The notes: generated by a model not told the origin, from the sequence alone. 64,000 bases of DNA from an uncultured Saprospiraceae bacterium (GCA_937980645.1 CALJPQ010000001.1:62001-126000), one strand, 5' to 3'. Positions 19,255-27,977 are shown, numbered from the stretch's first letter. Program-made: numbers and translations.

Positions 19255-19443
19255 GAAAAGTTTTGAAATTCGTCGTTTCTTCATCTCGCCGAAAAGCAAT
19301 TACAGTAGTAACCCGTCAGCCGAGGCACCAAATGGGTGCTGCCTAGCGGAGGATATGGGCTCCTGAGACGCTTTGACTTACGCATCTAAAATTGCCGCTC
19401 TCGGCCTACCTTCGCCCGTACACTTGTTTTGACTGGATTTTTT

Positions 19444-21606
19444 ATGAAAAAAACGACTCTCTGGCTCTGGTTCTGGCTCCTGCCCGTGTTGCTGCAAGCG
19501 CAGGGCGGCATGTGGCTGCCGCTGCATTTGGAAAAGCAAAACGAAAAGGAAATGCGCTCGTTGGGTCTGAAAATCAAGGCCGATGACCTGTATGCGCCCA
19601 ACCGGCCCAGTATTAAAGACGCTATTTGCCAGTACAGTGGCGGCTGCACGGCAGAGATCATTTCACCCCAAGGACTCCTGCTGACCAATCACCACTGCGC
19701 CTTCAGCGCCATTCAGCGGCTGTCGTCGCTGGAACGCAACTACGTCGAGAACGGCTTCTGGGCCATGTCGCGCGAGGAAGAACTGCCCTGCCCGGGCGAA
19801 ACAGCCACCCTTGTCGTGCGCATGGAAGACGTAACGGCGCTGGCGCTTCAGAACGTAACCGAAGGCATGAGCGAACGCGACCGCCAGGCTCAGATTGATA
19901 AAAACATCGCCCAGATACGCGCTAATGCTCGCCGCGAAAAGTGGCAAGACGTCTTCGTGCGGCCCTTTTATCACGGCAACCAGTATTACCTGTTCGTTAC
20001 CGAAACATACACCGACCTGCGCCTGGTGGGCGTGCCGCCCAGCAGCATCGGCAAATTCGGCGCCGACACCGACAACTGGGTTTGGCCTCGCCACACGGGC
20101 GACTTTGCGCTCCTGCGCGTGTACGCCGACAAAGACAACCGCCCGGCATCCTACTCGCCCGACAACCAGCCCCTGCGGCCCAAGCATTTCCTGCCTATCT
20201 CGCTCAGCGGAGTAGAAGAAGGCGACTTCACTATGGTGTACGGCTTCCCGGGCCGCACTGATGAGTACCTGCCCGCTGCAGCGCTCCAGCAAATTGCTGA
20301 AGTAACCAACCCCACGCGCGTGGACATCCGCGACCGGGCGCTCAAAACGCTCGACCGCTTCATGCGCAACGACCCGGCCATTAAAATCGCCTACATCGCC
20401 CGATACGCCAGCATCGCCAACGCCTGGAAAAAATGGCTCGGCGAAATGCAAGGACTGCGCACCTATAAAGCCATCGAAAAAAAACAGGCCTACGAAGCCG
20501 AATTCCTCCGCCGCATCGGCGAAAATCCTACCTGGGCCATGCGCTATCGCAACCTGTTGCCCCGCCTCCAGGAGACCTACCGCGAAATAGAACCCTACGC
20601 CGACGCACGCGATAACTATCTGGAGACCTTCCTCCGCAACATCCAGATAACCGCTGCTGTCGCTTCTGTCGGCAGCTGGCTGACCGAATACGAGAAGGGT
20701 CAGGTGGGTACGTTCTCGGCCCGCAAAACGGAGGTCATGGAGCGCGTGCGCGCTGGCTTTGCAGGCTATTTCCCGGAAGTGGATCGCGCCGTCTTTGCTG
20801 CGCTGACGGAACGCTATGCTCAAACAATGCGCCCTGATTGGGGCGGCGCCTTCGTGCGCCAGGCTGCCGAAGAGCGCGGCGGCTTTGAGCCACTGGCTCA
20901 GCATCTGTTTGCCAACAGCGCCTTCACCGACTCCACGCGCTGGAAAGCCCTGATGAGCATCCCCACGCCCGACAGCATCGCCCGACGCCTGCAACAAGAC
21001 CCACTCATGGTCTTTTGGCGCGGCGTCTCGACGCCCTACAACGAAGAAATCGGCCCCAAATGGCAGGAATTGCAAGGCACCCTCAACCTCTTGCAACGCC
21101 AGTACATGGCCGCCCAGTTGGAGGTCTTCAAGGAGAAACGCTTCTTCCCTGATGCCAATGGAACGCTACGCCTCACCTACGGACAGGTGCGCGGATATAC
21201 CCCCCGAGATGCCGTGCGCTACGAATTCCGCACCCATCTGGACGGCGTCATGGAAAAATACGTGCCCGGCGACTATGAGTTCGACGTCCCCCAGCGACTC
21301 ATTGACCTGTGGAAAGCCCGAGACTTCGGCCCATACGCCACCAAAGATGGGCGTATGCCCGTGGCTTTCATCGCCACTAACCACACCACTGGCGGCAACT
21401 CCGGCAGCCCGGCTTTAGACGCCTATGGCAACCTCATTGGCCTCAACTTCGACCGCGTGTGGGAAGGCACCATGAGCGACCTGTACTACGACCCCACTAT
21501 CTGCCGAAACATCATGGTGGACGCTCGATACATCCTGTTCATTATAGACAAATACGCCGGCGCGGGATATCTACTGAAGGAAATGAAATTGGTGCGCCCA
21601 AAGTGA
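19444..21606 (+). CDS. S46 family dipeptidyl-peptidase, DPP11-like
   Basis: A secreted serine exopeptidase of 720 residues (signal peptide about 1-20, ending LLQAQ). The chymotrypsin-like triad is visible: His in TNHHCAF (residues 83-84), Asp in DNWVWPRHTGDF, and Ser653 in TGGNSGSPAL. The residue 18 positions after the serine is Arg671 (GLNFDR). In known S46 enzymes Arg here marks DPP11, which removes dipeptides with penultimate Asp/Glu, while Gly marks DPP7, so acidic specificity is inferred. I chose the ATG at 19444 rather than 19429 because it starts the signal peptide. Likely role: periplasmic peptide nutrition. Confidence 0.95.
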   Translation: MKKTTLWLWFWLLPVLLQAQGGMWLPLHLEKQNEKEMRSLGLKIKADDLYAPNRPSIKDAICQYSGGCTAEIISPQGLLLTNHHCAFSAIQRLSSLERNYVENGFWAMSREEELPCPGETATLVVRMEDVTALALQNVTEGMSERDRQAQIDKNIAQIRANARREKWQDVFVRPFYHGNQYYLFVTETYTDLRLVGVPPSSIGKFGADTDNWVWPRHTGDFALLRVYADKDNRPASYSPDNQPLRPKHFLPISLSGVEEGDFTMVYGFPGRTDEYLPAAALQQIAEVTNPTRVDIRDRALKTLDRFMRNDPAIKIAYIARYASIANAWKKWLGEMQGLRTYKAIEKKQAYEAEFLRRIGENPTWAMRYRNLLPRLQETYREIEPYADARDNYLETFLRNIQITAAVASVGSWLTEYEKGQVGTFSARKTEVMERVRAGFAGYFPEVDRAVFAALTERYAQTMRPDWGGAFVRQAAEERGGFEPLAQHLFANSAFTDSTRWKALMSIPTPDSIARRLQQDPLMVFWRGVSTPYNEEIGPKWQELQGTLNLLQRQYMAAQLEVFKEKRFFPDANGTLRLTYGQVRGYTPRDAVRYEFRTHLDGVMEKYVPGDYEFDVPQRLIDLWKARDFGPYATKDGRMPVAFIATNHTTGGNSGSPALDAYGNLIGLNFDRVWEGTMSDLYYDPTICRNIMVDARYILFIIDKYAGAGYLLKEMKLVRPK

Positions 21607-21678
21607 ATAGGCCCGCCTGCAAACGATAGCAGCCCTGCCGGACCCGCTGAAGGCGGGAGATGCTGTCAAATCCCTGCT

Positions 21679-22569
21679 CTACCCGGGGCCATACACCCGC
21701 CAGAGTCGTTGCTTTTGCCAGGCACGCCGCTCATTGGCAACTAACCAGCAGCCCTCGCTCCAGGAAACGATGGACTCGTATTGGCGCGCCAGCGGAAATT
21801 GCGGCAGGCGCCGGCTTTCTATGCGCCCGCGCAGGAAATGCCCGTCAGGAAAGCCCTGAAAGAAGAACACGGTCGCATGGGCGTAGGGGAATATGCCCAG
21901 CCTTCTGCCGCCGATGTAGCTGGTCAGAGCCAGCGTTTGTCCGTCGTCGGAGAGAGCCGCACCCGTAACCACCCGTTTGGGCAGGTGCAAGCTGTCGCGC
22001 AGTTCGGCCACATAAGCACCGGGGCGCGCCGGCACGACGTAGTGCTTGACCACGCAGTCACTGGCAAAGACGGCTTTAGAAAACAGGTGTAGGCTGTCGC
22101 GCCAGAACACCATGGCCTCGCAGTTAAAGTTCCAGTTGGCGTAGCGCGTTGGCGGGAATTCGCGCTGGTCGGGGTAGGTAAAGCGAATGGAGTCGAGCGC
22201 TTCCGTCTGCGGGTGATAGCGAAAGATGCACAGGTCGCGGCGGTGGTTGCCGTTGTTGCCGAAGTCTCCGATGTACAGCGTGCCGTCGGGCGCTAACGTC
22301 AGGTCTTCCCAGTCGCGGTTGGGCACAGGCAGAGTGCGCACCTCGAGCAGTTGGCGCGTGCAGGGGTCGTAGCGAAACAGCTCGGGCGGGTTGCGGCTGT
22401 CGTTGAGCAACCACAGATGGCCTTCGGGTGTGCGGGCCATACCCGATACTTCGCGCAGCGCTGCAGGCAGTTTTTGCCGACGCGGCAGCGATTTTTGGGC
22501 AAACACAGGCCCAACCATGACCAGCAATACACCTGCCAGCAGCAGGATTTTTCTTTTGGAAAAAAACAT
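21679..22569 (-). CDS. secreted beta-propeller-like protein, unknown function
   Basis: A 296-residue protein with a signal peptide (to about residue 24, PVFAQ). It has propeller-like blade motifs: EVSGMARTPEGHLWLLNDS, WEDLTLAPDGTLYIGDFGNN, NCEAMVFW-DSLHLFSK and VTGAALSDDGQTLALTSY. The pattern resembles SdiA-regulated or esterase-like phytase propellers, which often carry the GDFGNN segment, but I cannot assign a substrate. It converges with the S46 peptidase gene (72 nt apart). A CACTTTTG sequence 33 nt upstream of the ATG may be a weak -7 element. Confidence 0.75.
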   Translation of the reverse strand: MFFSKRKILLLAGVLLVMVGPVFAQKSLPRRQKLPAALREVSGMARTPEGHLWLLNDSRNPPELFRYDPCTRQLLEVRTLPVPNRDWEDLTLAPDGTLYIGDFGNNGNHRRDLCIFRYHPQTEALDSIRFTYPDQREFPPTRYANWNFNCEAMVFWRDSLHLFSKAVFASDCVVKHYVVPARPGAYVAELRDSLHLPKRVVTGAALSDDGQTLALTSYIGGRRLGIFPYAHATVFFFQGFPDGHFLRGRIESRRLPQFPLARQYESIVSWSEGCWLVANERRAWQKQRLWRVYGPG

Positions 22570-22706
22570 GGATGACAGCCTCTACGGCGGTTTTGAGCGG
22601 GCAAAAGTGCGGCCCACATTTCAGGGCAGTGTTAAGAAATCTGCCCAAACGCCGCATAGGCGTCGAAATGGGCTTTTTCGCCGGGCAAATGCCTGTTGGG
22701 CCTCCC

Positions 22707-22714
22707 TACCTTTG
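22707..22714 (+). promoter_or_regulatory. -7 element of the sugar-nucleotide operon
   Basis: TACCTTTG, 44 nt before the rmlC-type ATG. Confidence 0.6.
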
Positions 22715-22758
22715 TTGCGGCAAGCCATTTCGCCTGCCCAAACCGATGTTATTCTCTT

Positions 22759-23334
22759 ATGGAATTCGTACAACGTCGCTTGCCTGGAGTGTGGGAAATT
22801 CGTCTGTCGCCGTTGCGCGACGCGCGCGGCTTTTTTATGCGCGCCTACGACGTGTCCCTCTTTGAGCAAAAGGGATTGCACCGCTCCTGGGTGCAGGAAA
22901 ATCATTCGCGCAGTGAGCGGCGCGGTATCTTGCGTGGGCTGCATTTCCAGTTTCCGCCCTATGCTGAGACCAAATTAGTACGCTGCGTGCGCGGTGCCAT
23001 ATTCGATGTGTTTGTGGATTTGCGCCCTGACTCGCCCACCTTTGGGCAGTGGGATGCCATCGAACTTTCGGAAGACAATTGCCGCATGATTCTCATCCCG
23101 CGCGGTTTTGCGCATGGTTTTTGTACCCTAACCGACGAAAGCGAAGTGCTCTACAAAGTGGACAGCCCGTACAACCGCGAACACGAAGGCGGCCTGCTGT
23201 GGTCCGACCCTGCGCTCAACATCGCCTGGCCCGAAGCCGAGCCGTTCCTGTCGGAAAAAGACCAGCACAACTGGACGTGGCAAACCTTTGTTGCGCAGTA
23301 TAGCCACCGCATGAGCGGGCTTTTCAACGGTTGA
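22759..23334 (+). CDS. rfbC: dTDP-4-dehydrorhamnose 3,5-epimerase family protein
   Basis: A cupin-fold epimerase of 191 residues acting on dTDP-4-keto-6-deoxy sugars. Family signatures are clear: DARGFFMRAY, WVQENHSRS, GILRGLHFQ with the catalytic His, KLVRCVRGAIFDVFVDLR, IPRGFAHGF, and a Tyr/Asp region SPYNREHEGG-LWSD. The start at 22759 opens the standard N-terminus; the upstream in-frame extension is unlikely. It heads a three-gene set with a PLP aminotransferase and an acetyltransferase, which suggests an amino sugar rather than plain rhamnose as the final product. Confidence 0.93.
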   Translation: MEFVQRRLPGVWEIRLSPLRDARGFFMRAYDVSLFEQKGLHRSWVQENHSRSERRGILRGLHFQFPPYAETKLVRCVRGAIFDVFVDLRPDSPTFGQWDAIELSEDNCRMILIPRGFAHGFCTLTDESEVLYKVDSPYNREHEGGLLWSDPALNIAWPEAEPFLSEKDQHNWTWQTFVAQYSHRMSGLFNG

Positions 23335-23361
23335 GATTTTTTCACACCATCTACACCCACT

Positions 23362-24504
23362 ATGAATGTCCGTCTATTCAAGCCCTCCGTGGGCGAAGAA
23401 GAACTCCAGATGATCCGCGAAGCCTTCGAGCGCTCATGGATTGGCCTAGGCCCTAACGTCAGCCAGTTTGAGGCCGAATGGCAAAAATTCACCGGCGCCG
23501 CTGCCGCTGTGGGCGTCAATTCTGCCACTGCAGCGCTGCATTTGGCGCTGGCGGTGTTCCGTTTTCCCGAAGGGAAAAAAGTGCTCGTTCCATCGCTGAC
23601 CTTCTCCGCTACGGCCTCGGCAGCGCTTTACAACCGCCTCCAGCCGGTGTTTGTGGACAGCGACCCCATTACCCTGGGCATGGACTTAGACGACCTTGAC
23701 CGAAAATACGACGCCGACTGCGTAGCCGTCATGCCGGTGCACTATGCCGGGCATCCCGTGCCTATGGAGCGGTTGGTGCCCTGGGCACGCGAGCGCGGCC
23801 TAAAAATCATCGAGGACTGCGCCCACACGGCAGGTGCTGTGTACAAGGGTCAGATGCTCGGCCTGTGGGGCGACATCGGCTGCTATTCCTTTGAAGAAAA
23901 AAAACTGATGACCACCGGCGATGGTGGCATGATGGTTACCAACGACCCCGAACTGTTCCGCGACGTGCGCGCCATGCGATGGGTCGGCATTGACAAAGAC
24001 AACTGGAAAACCGCTCAGGCCTACGTAACAGCCAACCGCGACGCCATGCACTGGTTCTATGAAATCGCCGTACTGGGCTACAAGTACAATATGAACGACT
24101 TAGCCGCTGCCATCGGCCTGGCCCAACTGAAGAAACTGCCAGCCATGAACCAGCGCCGCTCCCAAATCATTCGCCGCTACTTAGACGGCCTTCGAGGCAC
24201 ACCCGGTGTAGAGCCGCTGCTACCTTTTGAACCCGAAACGTATTGCTACCAAATGTTCGGCATCCGGGCCGACCAGCGCGACGACCTGATGATCCACCTC
24301 AAAAGCCGCGGCATTGCCACCGGCTGCCATTACACACCGCTGAGCCTGCAACCACTCTTCGCCCCTTGGGGCCACAACTGCCCCTACATCGAGGCCGAAC
24401 ACAACCGCTTCATCACGCTGCCTCTGCACGCCGACCTGACAGATGAAGAGGTGGACTACGTGCTCGAGGGCATCCACTCCTTCAGCGAAGTCCATGTTGC
24501 CTGA
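23362..24504 (+). CDS. DegT/DnrJ/EryC1/StrS family sugar aminotransferase
   Basis: A PLP-dependent aminotransferase of 380 residues that aminates a nucleotide-linked keto sugar. Visible signatures: NSATAALHLAL, PSLTFSATASA, EDCAHTAGAVYKG, and the PLP lysine segment SFEEKKLMTTGDGGM, with K181 the Schiff-base residue by alignment to the usual K-x-x-TTGEGG. C-terminal YTPLSLQPLF and LPLHADLTDEEVDYV are typical. It overlaps the next gene by 11 nt, so the two are translationally linked. The exact sugar cannot be told from sequence. Confidence 0.93.
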   Translation: MNVRLFKPSVGEEELQMIREAFERSWIGLGPNVSQFEAEWQKFTGAAAAVGVNSATAALHLALAVFRFPEGKKVLVPSLTFSATASAALYNRLQPVFVDSDPITLGMDLDDLDRKYDADCVAVMPVHYAGHPVPMERLVPWARERGLKIIEDCAHTAGAVYKGQMLGLWGDIGCYSFEEKKLMTTGDGGMMVTNDPELFRDVRAMRWVGIDKDNWKTAQAYVTANRDAMHWFYEIAVLGYKYNMNDLAAAIGLAQLKKLPAMNQRRSQIIRRYLDGLRGTPGVEPLLPFEPETYCYQMFGIRADQRDDLMIHLKSRGIATGCHYTPLSLQPLFAPWGHNCPYIEAEHNRFITLPLHADLTDEEVDYVLEGIHSFSEVHVA

Positions 24505-25147
24505 ACTCATCGTCTGGGGCGGCACGGGTAATTTCAAAGTCCTGTGCGAACTGCTGCGCGAGCAGTATCGCATCATCGGCTATTTCGACAACAACCCTCA
24601 CATTGCGAGCGAGTATCGCGGTATTCCGAATCTGGGCAATTGGGAGGCCTTCGTCCAGTGGACACAACAGCCGCACATTGCGGCCCGACCACCGCATTTT
24701 ATCGTCAGTATCGGGCCGGGGCACGGAGCAGTGCGCCGACAACTGCACGCGCAAATCCGGGCACATGGTCTGAGGCCCATCGTTGCCGTCCACCGCACGG
24801 CTTTCGTGGCCGACAACGCCGAAGTGGGCGAGGGCAGTCAGGTATACGCCAACGCTACCATCTGCGTAGATGCGCGCCTGGGACGCTGCTGTCTGGTCAA
24901 TACCTGCGCTTCTATTGACCACGAATGTGTGCTCGAAGACGGAGCCTCTGTTGGCCCGGGTGCCGTGCTGGCCGGTCTGGTGCACGTGGGCGAAAACGCC
25001 GACATCTACACGGGCGCCGTGGTGCTCCCGCGCGTCCGCATCGGAGCGGGTGCGGTGGTAGGTGCGGGGGCTGTAGTACGCCATGACGTGCCGCCCAATA
25101 CGGTGGTGGTGGGCAATCCGGCGAGAGTGCTCAGGGTGCGGGAGTAG
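24494..25147 (+). CDS. NeuD/PglD-type sugar O/N-acetyltransferase
   Basis: The N-terminus is a small Rossmann-like domain (VWGGTGNFKVLCELL; D49-like FDNNPH), followed by left-handed beta-helix hexapeptide repeats (about 95-217; ADNAEVGEGSQVYANATIC). The catalytic His is in SIDHECVLEDGA. This family acetylates the amino group of nucleotide- or lipid-linked amino sugars, using acetyl-CoA. The start at 24494 lies inside the aminotransferase gene; the earlier in-frame ATG at 24443 would add unrelated residues. With the epimerase and aminotransferase it would complete an N-acetylated deoxyamino sugar. Confidence 0.9.
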   Translation: MLPELIVWGGTGNFKVLCELLREQYRIIGYFDNNPHIASEYRGIPNLGNWEAFVQWTQQPHIAARPPHFIVSIGPGHGAVRRQLHAQIRAHGLRPIVAVHRTAFVADNAEVGEGSQVYANATICVDARLGRCCLVNTCASIDHECVLEDGASVGPGAVLAGLVHVGENADIYTGAVVLPRVRIGAGAVVGAGAVVRHDVPPNTVVVGNPARVLRVRE

Positions 25148-25154
25148 TGTTTTT

Positions 25155-25237
25155 AGGCAATAGGCCGGCTGCGCCTGTCGTTCGCTTATGCGCTAACGAC
25201 CCAATCGGTGTTGGCCCGTCGGCCAACAGCATTGCCT
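25155..25237 (+). other. cloverleaf-like structured intergenic element
   Basis: Four helices can be read by eye in 83 nt: closing AGGCAAT/ATTGCCT (7 bp, 25155-25161 with 25231-25237), AGGC/GCCT (25162-25165 with 25173-25176), GTCGTTCGC with GCG-CT-AACGAC (9 bp with a 2-nt bulge, 25177-25200), and TGTTGGCC/GGCCAACA with a 4-nt loop (25209-25228). It lies 7 nt after the acetyltransferase stop and 25 nt before the next ATG. It is not a tRNA. It could be a 5'-UTR element, a processing or termination structure, or a mobile-element remnant. Confidence 0.45.
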
Positions 25238-25262
25238 TTCATCATCAAAACAACGGTTACGT

Positions 25263-26510
25263 ATGTCTTCCGCCTGGAAAAGAGTCTTTTTGCTAAGTGC
25301 TGCTGTGTTGCTGGCCTTCAGCGCTGTTTTGGCCCAACAATCGAACAAGAGCAAGTCCAAAGACCGCTATCGCGAAAAAGAGCAGCCGCCGCGCGCCGCC
25401 GTGGAGCAGCAAATGGAACAGTGGGTTCCGCTGCGGCAGCTGGCCGAAGAGCAATTGCCGCAAATGCTTCAGGCCCTGACCGATGCCGCAGTGGCTAGTG
25501 CCCTGCCGCCTTCGACAATAGCACAAGGCCATGCCTATGCGCTCATGGCGGCTTATGAGACGATGGCCCGCTATTCCATTCGCACGCCGTCGTTGCGCGG
25601 CGTCATCAGCGATATGCCGGCCATGCTGGCTTTTGCTCCCGCCGACTCGGTATTCCATCCCTTCGCCGCATTGTGGGCTGCCCTAGAGACCGGCAAAGGG
25701 CTGATACCTGCGCAGGCCTCTTTAACCCAAAAGCAACAGGAATTGGAAGACCTGTTTCTGCAGCGCGGTTTGCCGCCTCAGTTCATCGCGCACTCACGCA
25801 GGGCAGCACAGGACATCGCGCGGACGATGGCCCTGTACGCTCAGGCGGGCCAGCAGCGGCGCCTGCTGTTGCTCAAAGACCAGGACCTGGCTATGCTGGG
25901 CTGGGCCAACCCGACGCCCGAAGACCTGCGTGAAGGCAGTCGCTACCGCATGTTTGTGCGCGAGGTGTTTGAGCGCGGCGGCACCAATGCGGCGCAGGAG
26001 CGCCGCCAGCAGGTCGAATTCTGGCTGCAAGGGCAGCCGCCGTCGGCTCAGTGGCTGGGCATCGCCAGCGCCATTTGTGCGCAACAACGCTTGCCGTTTG
26101 CCCTGACGCTGCGCACACTGACGGCAACGAGTATCGCCATGGCTGACGCCTACACTCAATGTGCCCGCGAAAGCCGCCAGTATATGCGCAACAGCCCGCA
26201 ATCGGCTATTCACCAGATGTTCGACCCGGATTGGCAACCTTTGCCCATAGGTGATGCCCTCGAAACCTGCTCGCGCGAGCACGGGTTGGTCGTGGCGGCA
26301 GCGGCGGCAGTGTTGTCGCAATGGGTGGGCGAGCGCGTGCCCTTTCAGTTCAATGGGCGCGCTTATGCCTCGTTCCGCGAAGCGGCTCGCGAAGCCGGCA
26401 TGGCGCGCTTCTATGCCGGCCATCAGCTGCGCGACATCGTGGAGGCAGGACTGGTCAGCGGCGAGCAACTGGGCATGCTCGTGGCTCGCAATTGGCCTAA
26501 AGAGCAGTAG
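25263..26510 (+). CDS. secreted helical protein, divergent vanadium haloperoxidase/PAP2-like
   Basis: A 415-residue protein with a signal peptide (about 1-25, AVLAQQ) and mostly alpha-helical sequence. The C-terminal third lines up with vanadium haloperoxidases of Bacteroidota: CSREHGLVVAAAAAVLSQW against the usual YPSGHS--SGAAA-VL, then FREAAREAGMARFYAGHQLRDIVEAGL against F--AA-EAGISRLYGGIHYRFDIEAGL. His340 keeps the place of the acid-base His, but Ser-Gly are replaced and the vanadate-ligand His appears shifted by one (H387 then Gln). It may therefore be catalytically altered. The family call is from memory of the motif and is tentative. It is convergent with the prenyltransferase gene, 1 nt apart. 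Confidence 0.55.
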   Translation: MSSAWKRVFLLSAAVLLAFSAVLAQQSNKSKSKDRYREKEQPPRAAVEQQMEQWVPLRQLAEEQLPQMLQALTDAAVASALPPSTIAQGHAYALMAAYETMARYSIRTPSLRGVISDMPAMLAFAPADSVFHPFAALWAALETGKGLIPAQASLTQKQQELEDLFLQRGLPPQFIAHSRRAAQDIARTMALYAQAGQQRRLLLLKDQDLAMLGWANPTPEDLREGSRYRMFVREVFERGGTNAAQERRQQVEFWLQGQPPSAQWLGIASAICAQQRLPFALTLRTLTATSIAMADAYTQCARESRQYMRNSPQSAIHQMFDPDWQPLPIGDALETCSREHGLVVAAAAAVLSQWVGERVPFQFNGRAYASFREAAREAGMARFYAGHQLRDIVEAGLVSGEQLGMLVARNWPKEQ

Positions 26511-26511
26511 T

Positions 26512-27384
26512 CTAATTCAGGTACAATAGCCAGACAAAGGCGCCAATCCATCCCAGTAGTGTCCACTGCAGAAAGGCATCACGCAGTAAGGCACGCGTAG
26601 GCGACTCGGTGCGGCCGAAGACCAGCGTCAATTGCAGGTAGCGCAGGATGCCCGTAATAACGAAGAAAGCCGTGTAGTAGATGCGGTCGCTGCCGATGCG
26701 TTCGGTTACTTCGGGCGAGAAGCAGTACATCAAGTACGCCACAATAGCGACCGTTGAACATACCACCATGGCAGCATCTAAGAACGGCAAGTTGTAGCCT
26801 TCCAGCGCCTTGCGGAAGCTGTGCCCCCGCATGGCCACCACATACTCGCCCCGGCGCTTGGCTAAGCCCAGAATGAGCGCCAGCAGGAAGGTCATCACAA
26901 TGAGCCAGTGCGACACCTCAACGCCCGTGGCGGCGCCGCCGGCCAGCACGCGCAGCAGAAAGCCCGTGCCGATGAGACTGATGTCCACAATGGCGATGTG
27001 CTTGAGCGCGAAGGTGTAGAGTGCATTGATGCCCGCATATAGGGCGCAAATGAGCAGTACCGTCGGGTTCAGGAAGGCCGCCAGTGCAAAGCCCGTAGCC
27101 GCCGTAACCGCCAGCAAGAGGAATGCCTCACGCTGGCGGATGGCGCCTCGGGCTATAGGGCGGTTCTGTTTGTCCGGGTGATTGCGGTCTTGCGGGGCGT
27201 CCACCCAATCGTTCAGAACATAAACGCCGGAGGAGACGGCGGAAAAAGCTGCGAAGGCCAGCAGGGCATTTTGCAGAACGTCCCACTCCGTCAGCCGCGC
27301 GGCAAAGAATGAGGGCAAAAACACGAATAGGTTTTTGACCCAGTGCTCGAAGCGGATGAGTTGCAGAGCATCGCGAAGCGTCAT
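26512..27384 (-). CDS. UbiA-family prenyltransferase, decaprenyl-phosphate phosphoribosyltransferase-like
   Basis: A polytopic membrane protein of 290 residues with about eight hydrophobic segments. The first Asp-rich motif is NDWVDAPQDRNHPDK with NRPIARG after it, and the second is in a loop near AKRRGEYV. The opening LIRFEHWVKNLFVFLP and the KRRGE segment are typical of the group that transfers phosphoribose to polyprenyl phosphate, rather than the quinone branch. The final product is unclear because no oxidase or arabinosyl genes are nearby. Its ATG overlaps the purN stop codon (ATGA). Confidence 0.85.
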   Translation of the reverse strand: MTLRDALQLIRFEHWVKNLFVFLPSFFAARLTEWDVLQNALLAFAAFSAVSSGVYVLNDWVDAPQDRNHPDKQNRPIARGAIRQREAFLLLAVTAATGFALAAFLNPTVLLICALYAGINALYTFALKHIAIVDISLIGTGFLLRVLAGGAATGVEVSHWLIVMTFLLALILGLAKRRGEYVVAMRGHSFRKALEGYNLPFLDAAMVVCSTVAIVAYLMYCFSPEVTERIGSDRIYYTAFFVITGILRYLQLTLVFGRTESPTRALLRDAFLQWTLLGWIGAFVWLLYLN

Positions 27385-27971
27385 GCAGTGGTGTTGTCGT
27401 CAAGTGTAGGGCAAATCAGGCGCTCCAGGACGCGCGGGAAATGCTCATGCTCCAACGCTTGTACCTTGCGTGCAATGTCGGCGGATGTATCGTCCGGAGC
27501 AATAGAACAACGTGCCTGAAAAACAATGTCACCCTCGTCGTAGCGCTCATTGACATAGTGAATGGTGATGCCCGTTTCGCGCTCGCCAGCGGCCTTGACG
27601 GCCTCGTGCACGCGCATGCCGTACATGCCTTTGCCTCCGTAAGCAGGCAGCAGGGCCGGATGGATGTTGACCATGCGCCGCCAATACGCTTGAACCAGAT
27701 AGGGTGGAATGAGCCACAAAAAGCCCGCCAGCGCGATGAAGCCAATGTCGTGTTCCGCCAACACCGATAGCAGTTGCTCGCTTTCGTAGAAATATGCGCG
27801 GTCTATTACCTGAGTAGGAATGCCGCGTTCGCGCGCCATGTCCAGCACGGGTGCATCGGGTTTGTTGCAGACCAGCAACCGTACGCGCGCGCAGTCGCTG
27901 TGTGCAAAGAAGTCAGCGATGCGGCGGGCGTTGCTTCCCGTGCCAGAAGCGAAAACGGCCAGGTTGGTCAT
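27381..27971 (-). CDS. purN: phosphoribosylglycinamide formyltransferase
   Basis: PurN transfers a formyl group from 10-formyl-THF to GAR in purine synthesis. The 196-residue sequence shows ASGTGSNA near the start, the catalytic Asn/His block NIHPALLPAYGGKGMYG, TIHYVNERYDEGDIV with the catalytic Asp, and the usual HEHFPRVLE C-terminal helix. It lies between the cystathionine beta-synthase gene (6 nt) and the prenyltransferase gene (4-nt overlap), so the three are one transcript. Confidence 0.96.
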   Translation of the reverse strand: MTNLAVFASGTGSNARRIADFFAHSDCARVRLLVCNKPDAPVLDMARERGIPTQVIDRAYFYESEQLLSVLAEHDIGFIALAGFLWLIPPYLVQAYWRRMVNIHPALLPAYGGKGMYGMRVHEAVKAAGERETGITIHYVNERYDEGDIVFQARCSIAPDDTSADIARKVQALEHEHFPRVLERLICPTLDDNTTA

Positions 27972-27977
27972 GCGTCG

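Noticed and set aside
19090..19299. N-terminal extension of the TonB-dependent receptor
   Set aside because: The stretch is a TPP riboswitch and its translation (GCPVLGLRSYPLN and on) is not protein-like; the signal peptide starts at 19089.
19663..21096. 477-codon open frame antisense to the S46 peptidase gene
   Set aside because: It lies wholly opposite a gene with an intact catalytic triad, and its translation shows no recognisable motif; GC-rich coding DNA often leaves such antisense frames open.
25155..25237. tRNA gene
   Set aside because: A 7-bp closing helix and cloverleaf shape tempt, but the last arm is 8 bp with a 4-nt loop, there is no GTTC-A-C T-loop, and no CCA or discriminator context.
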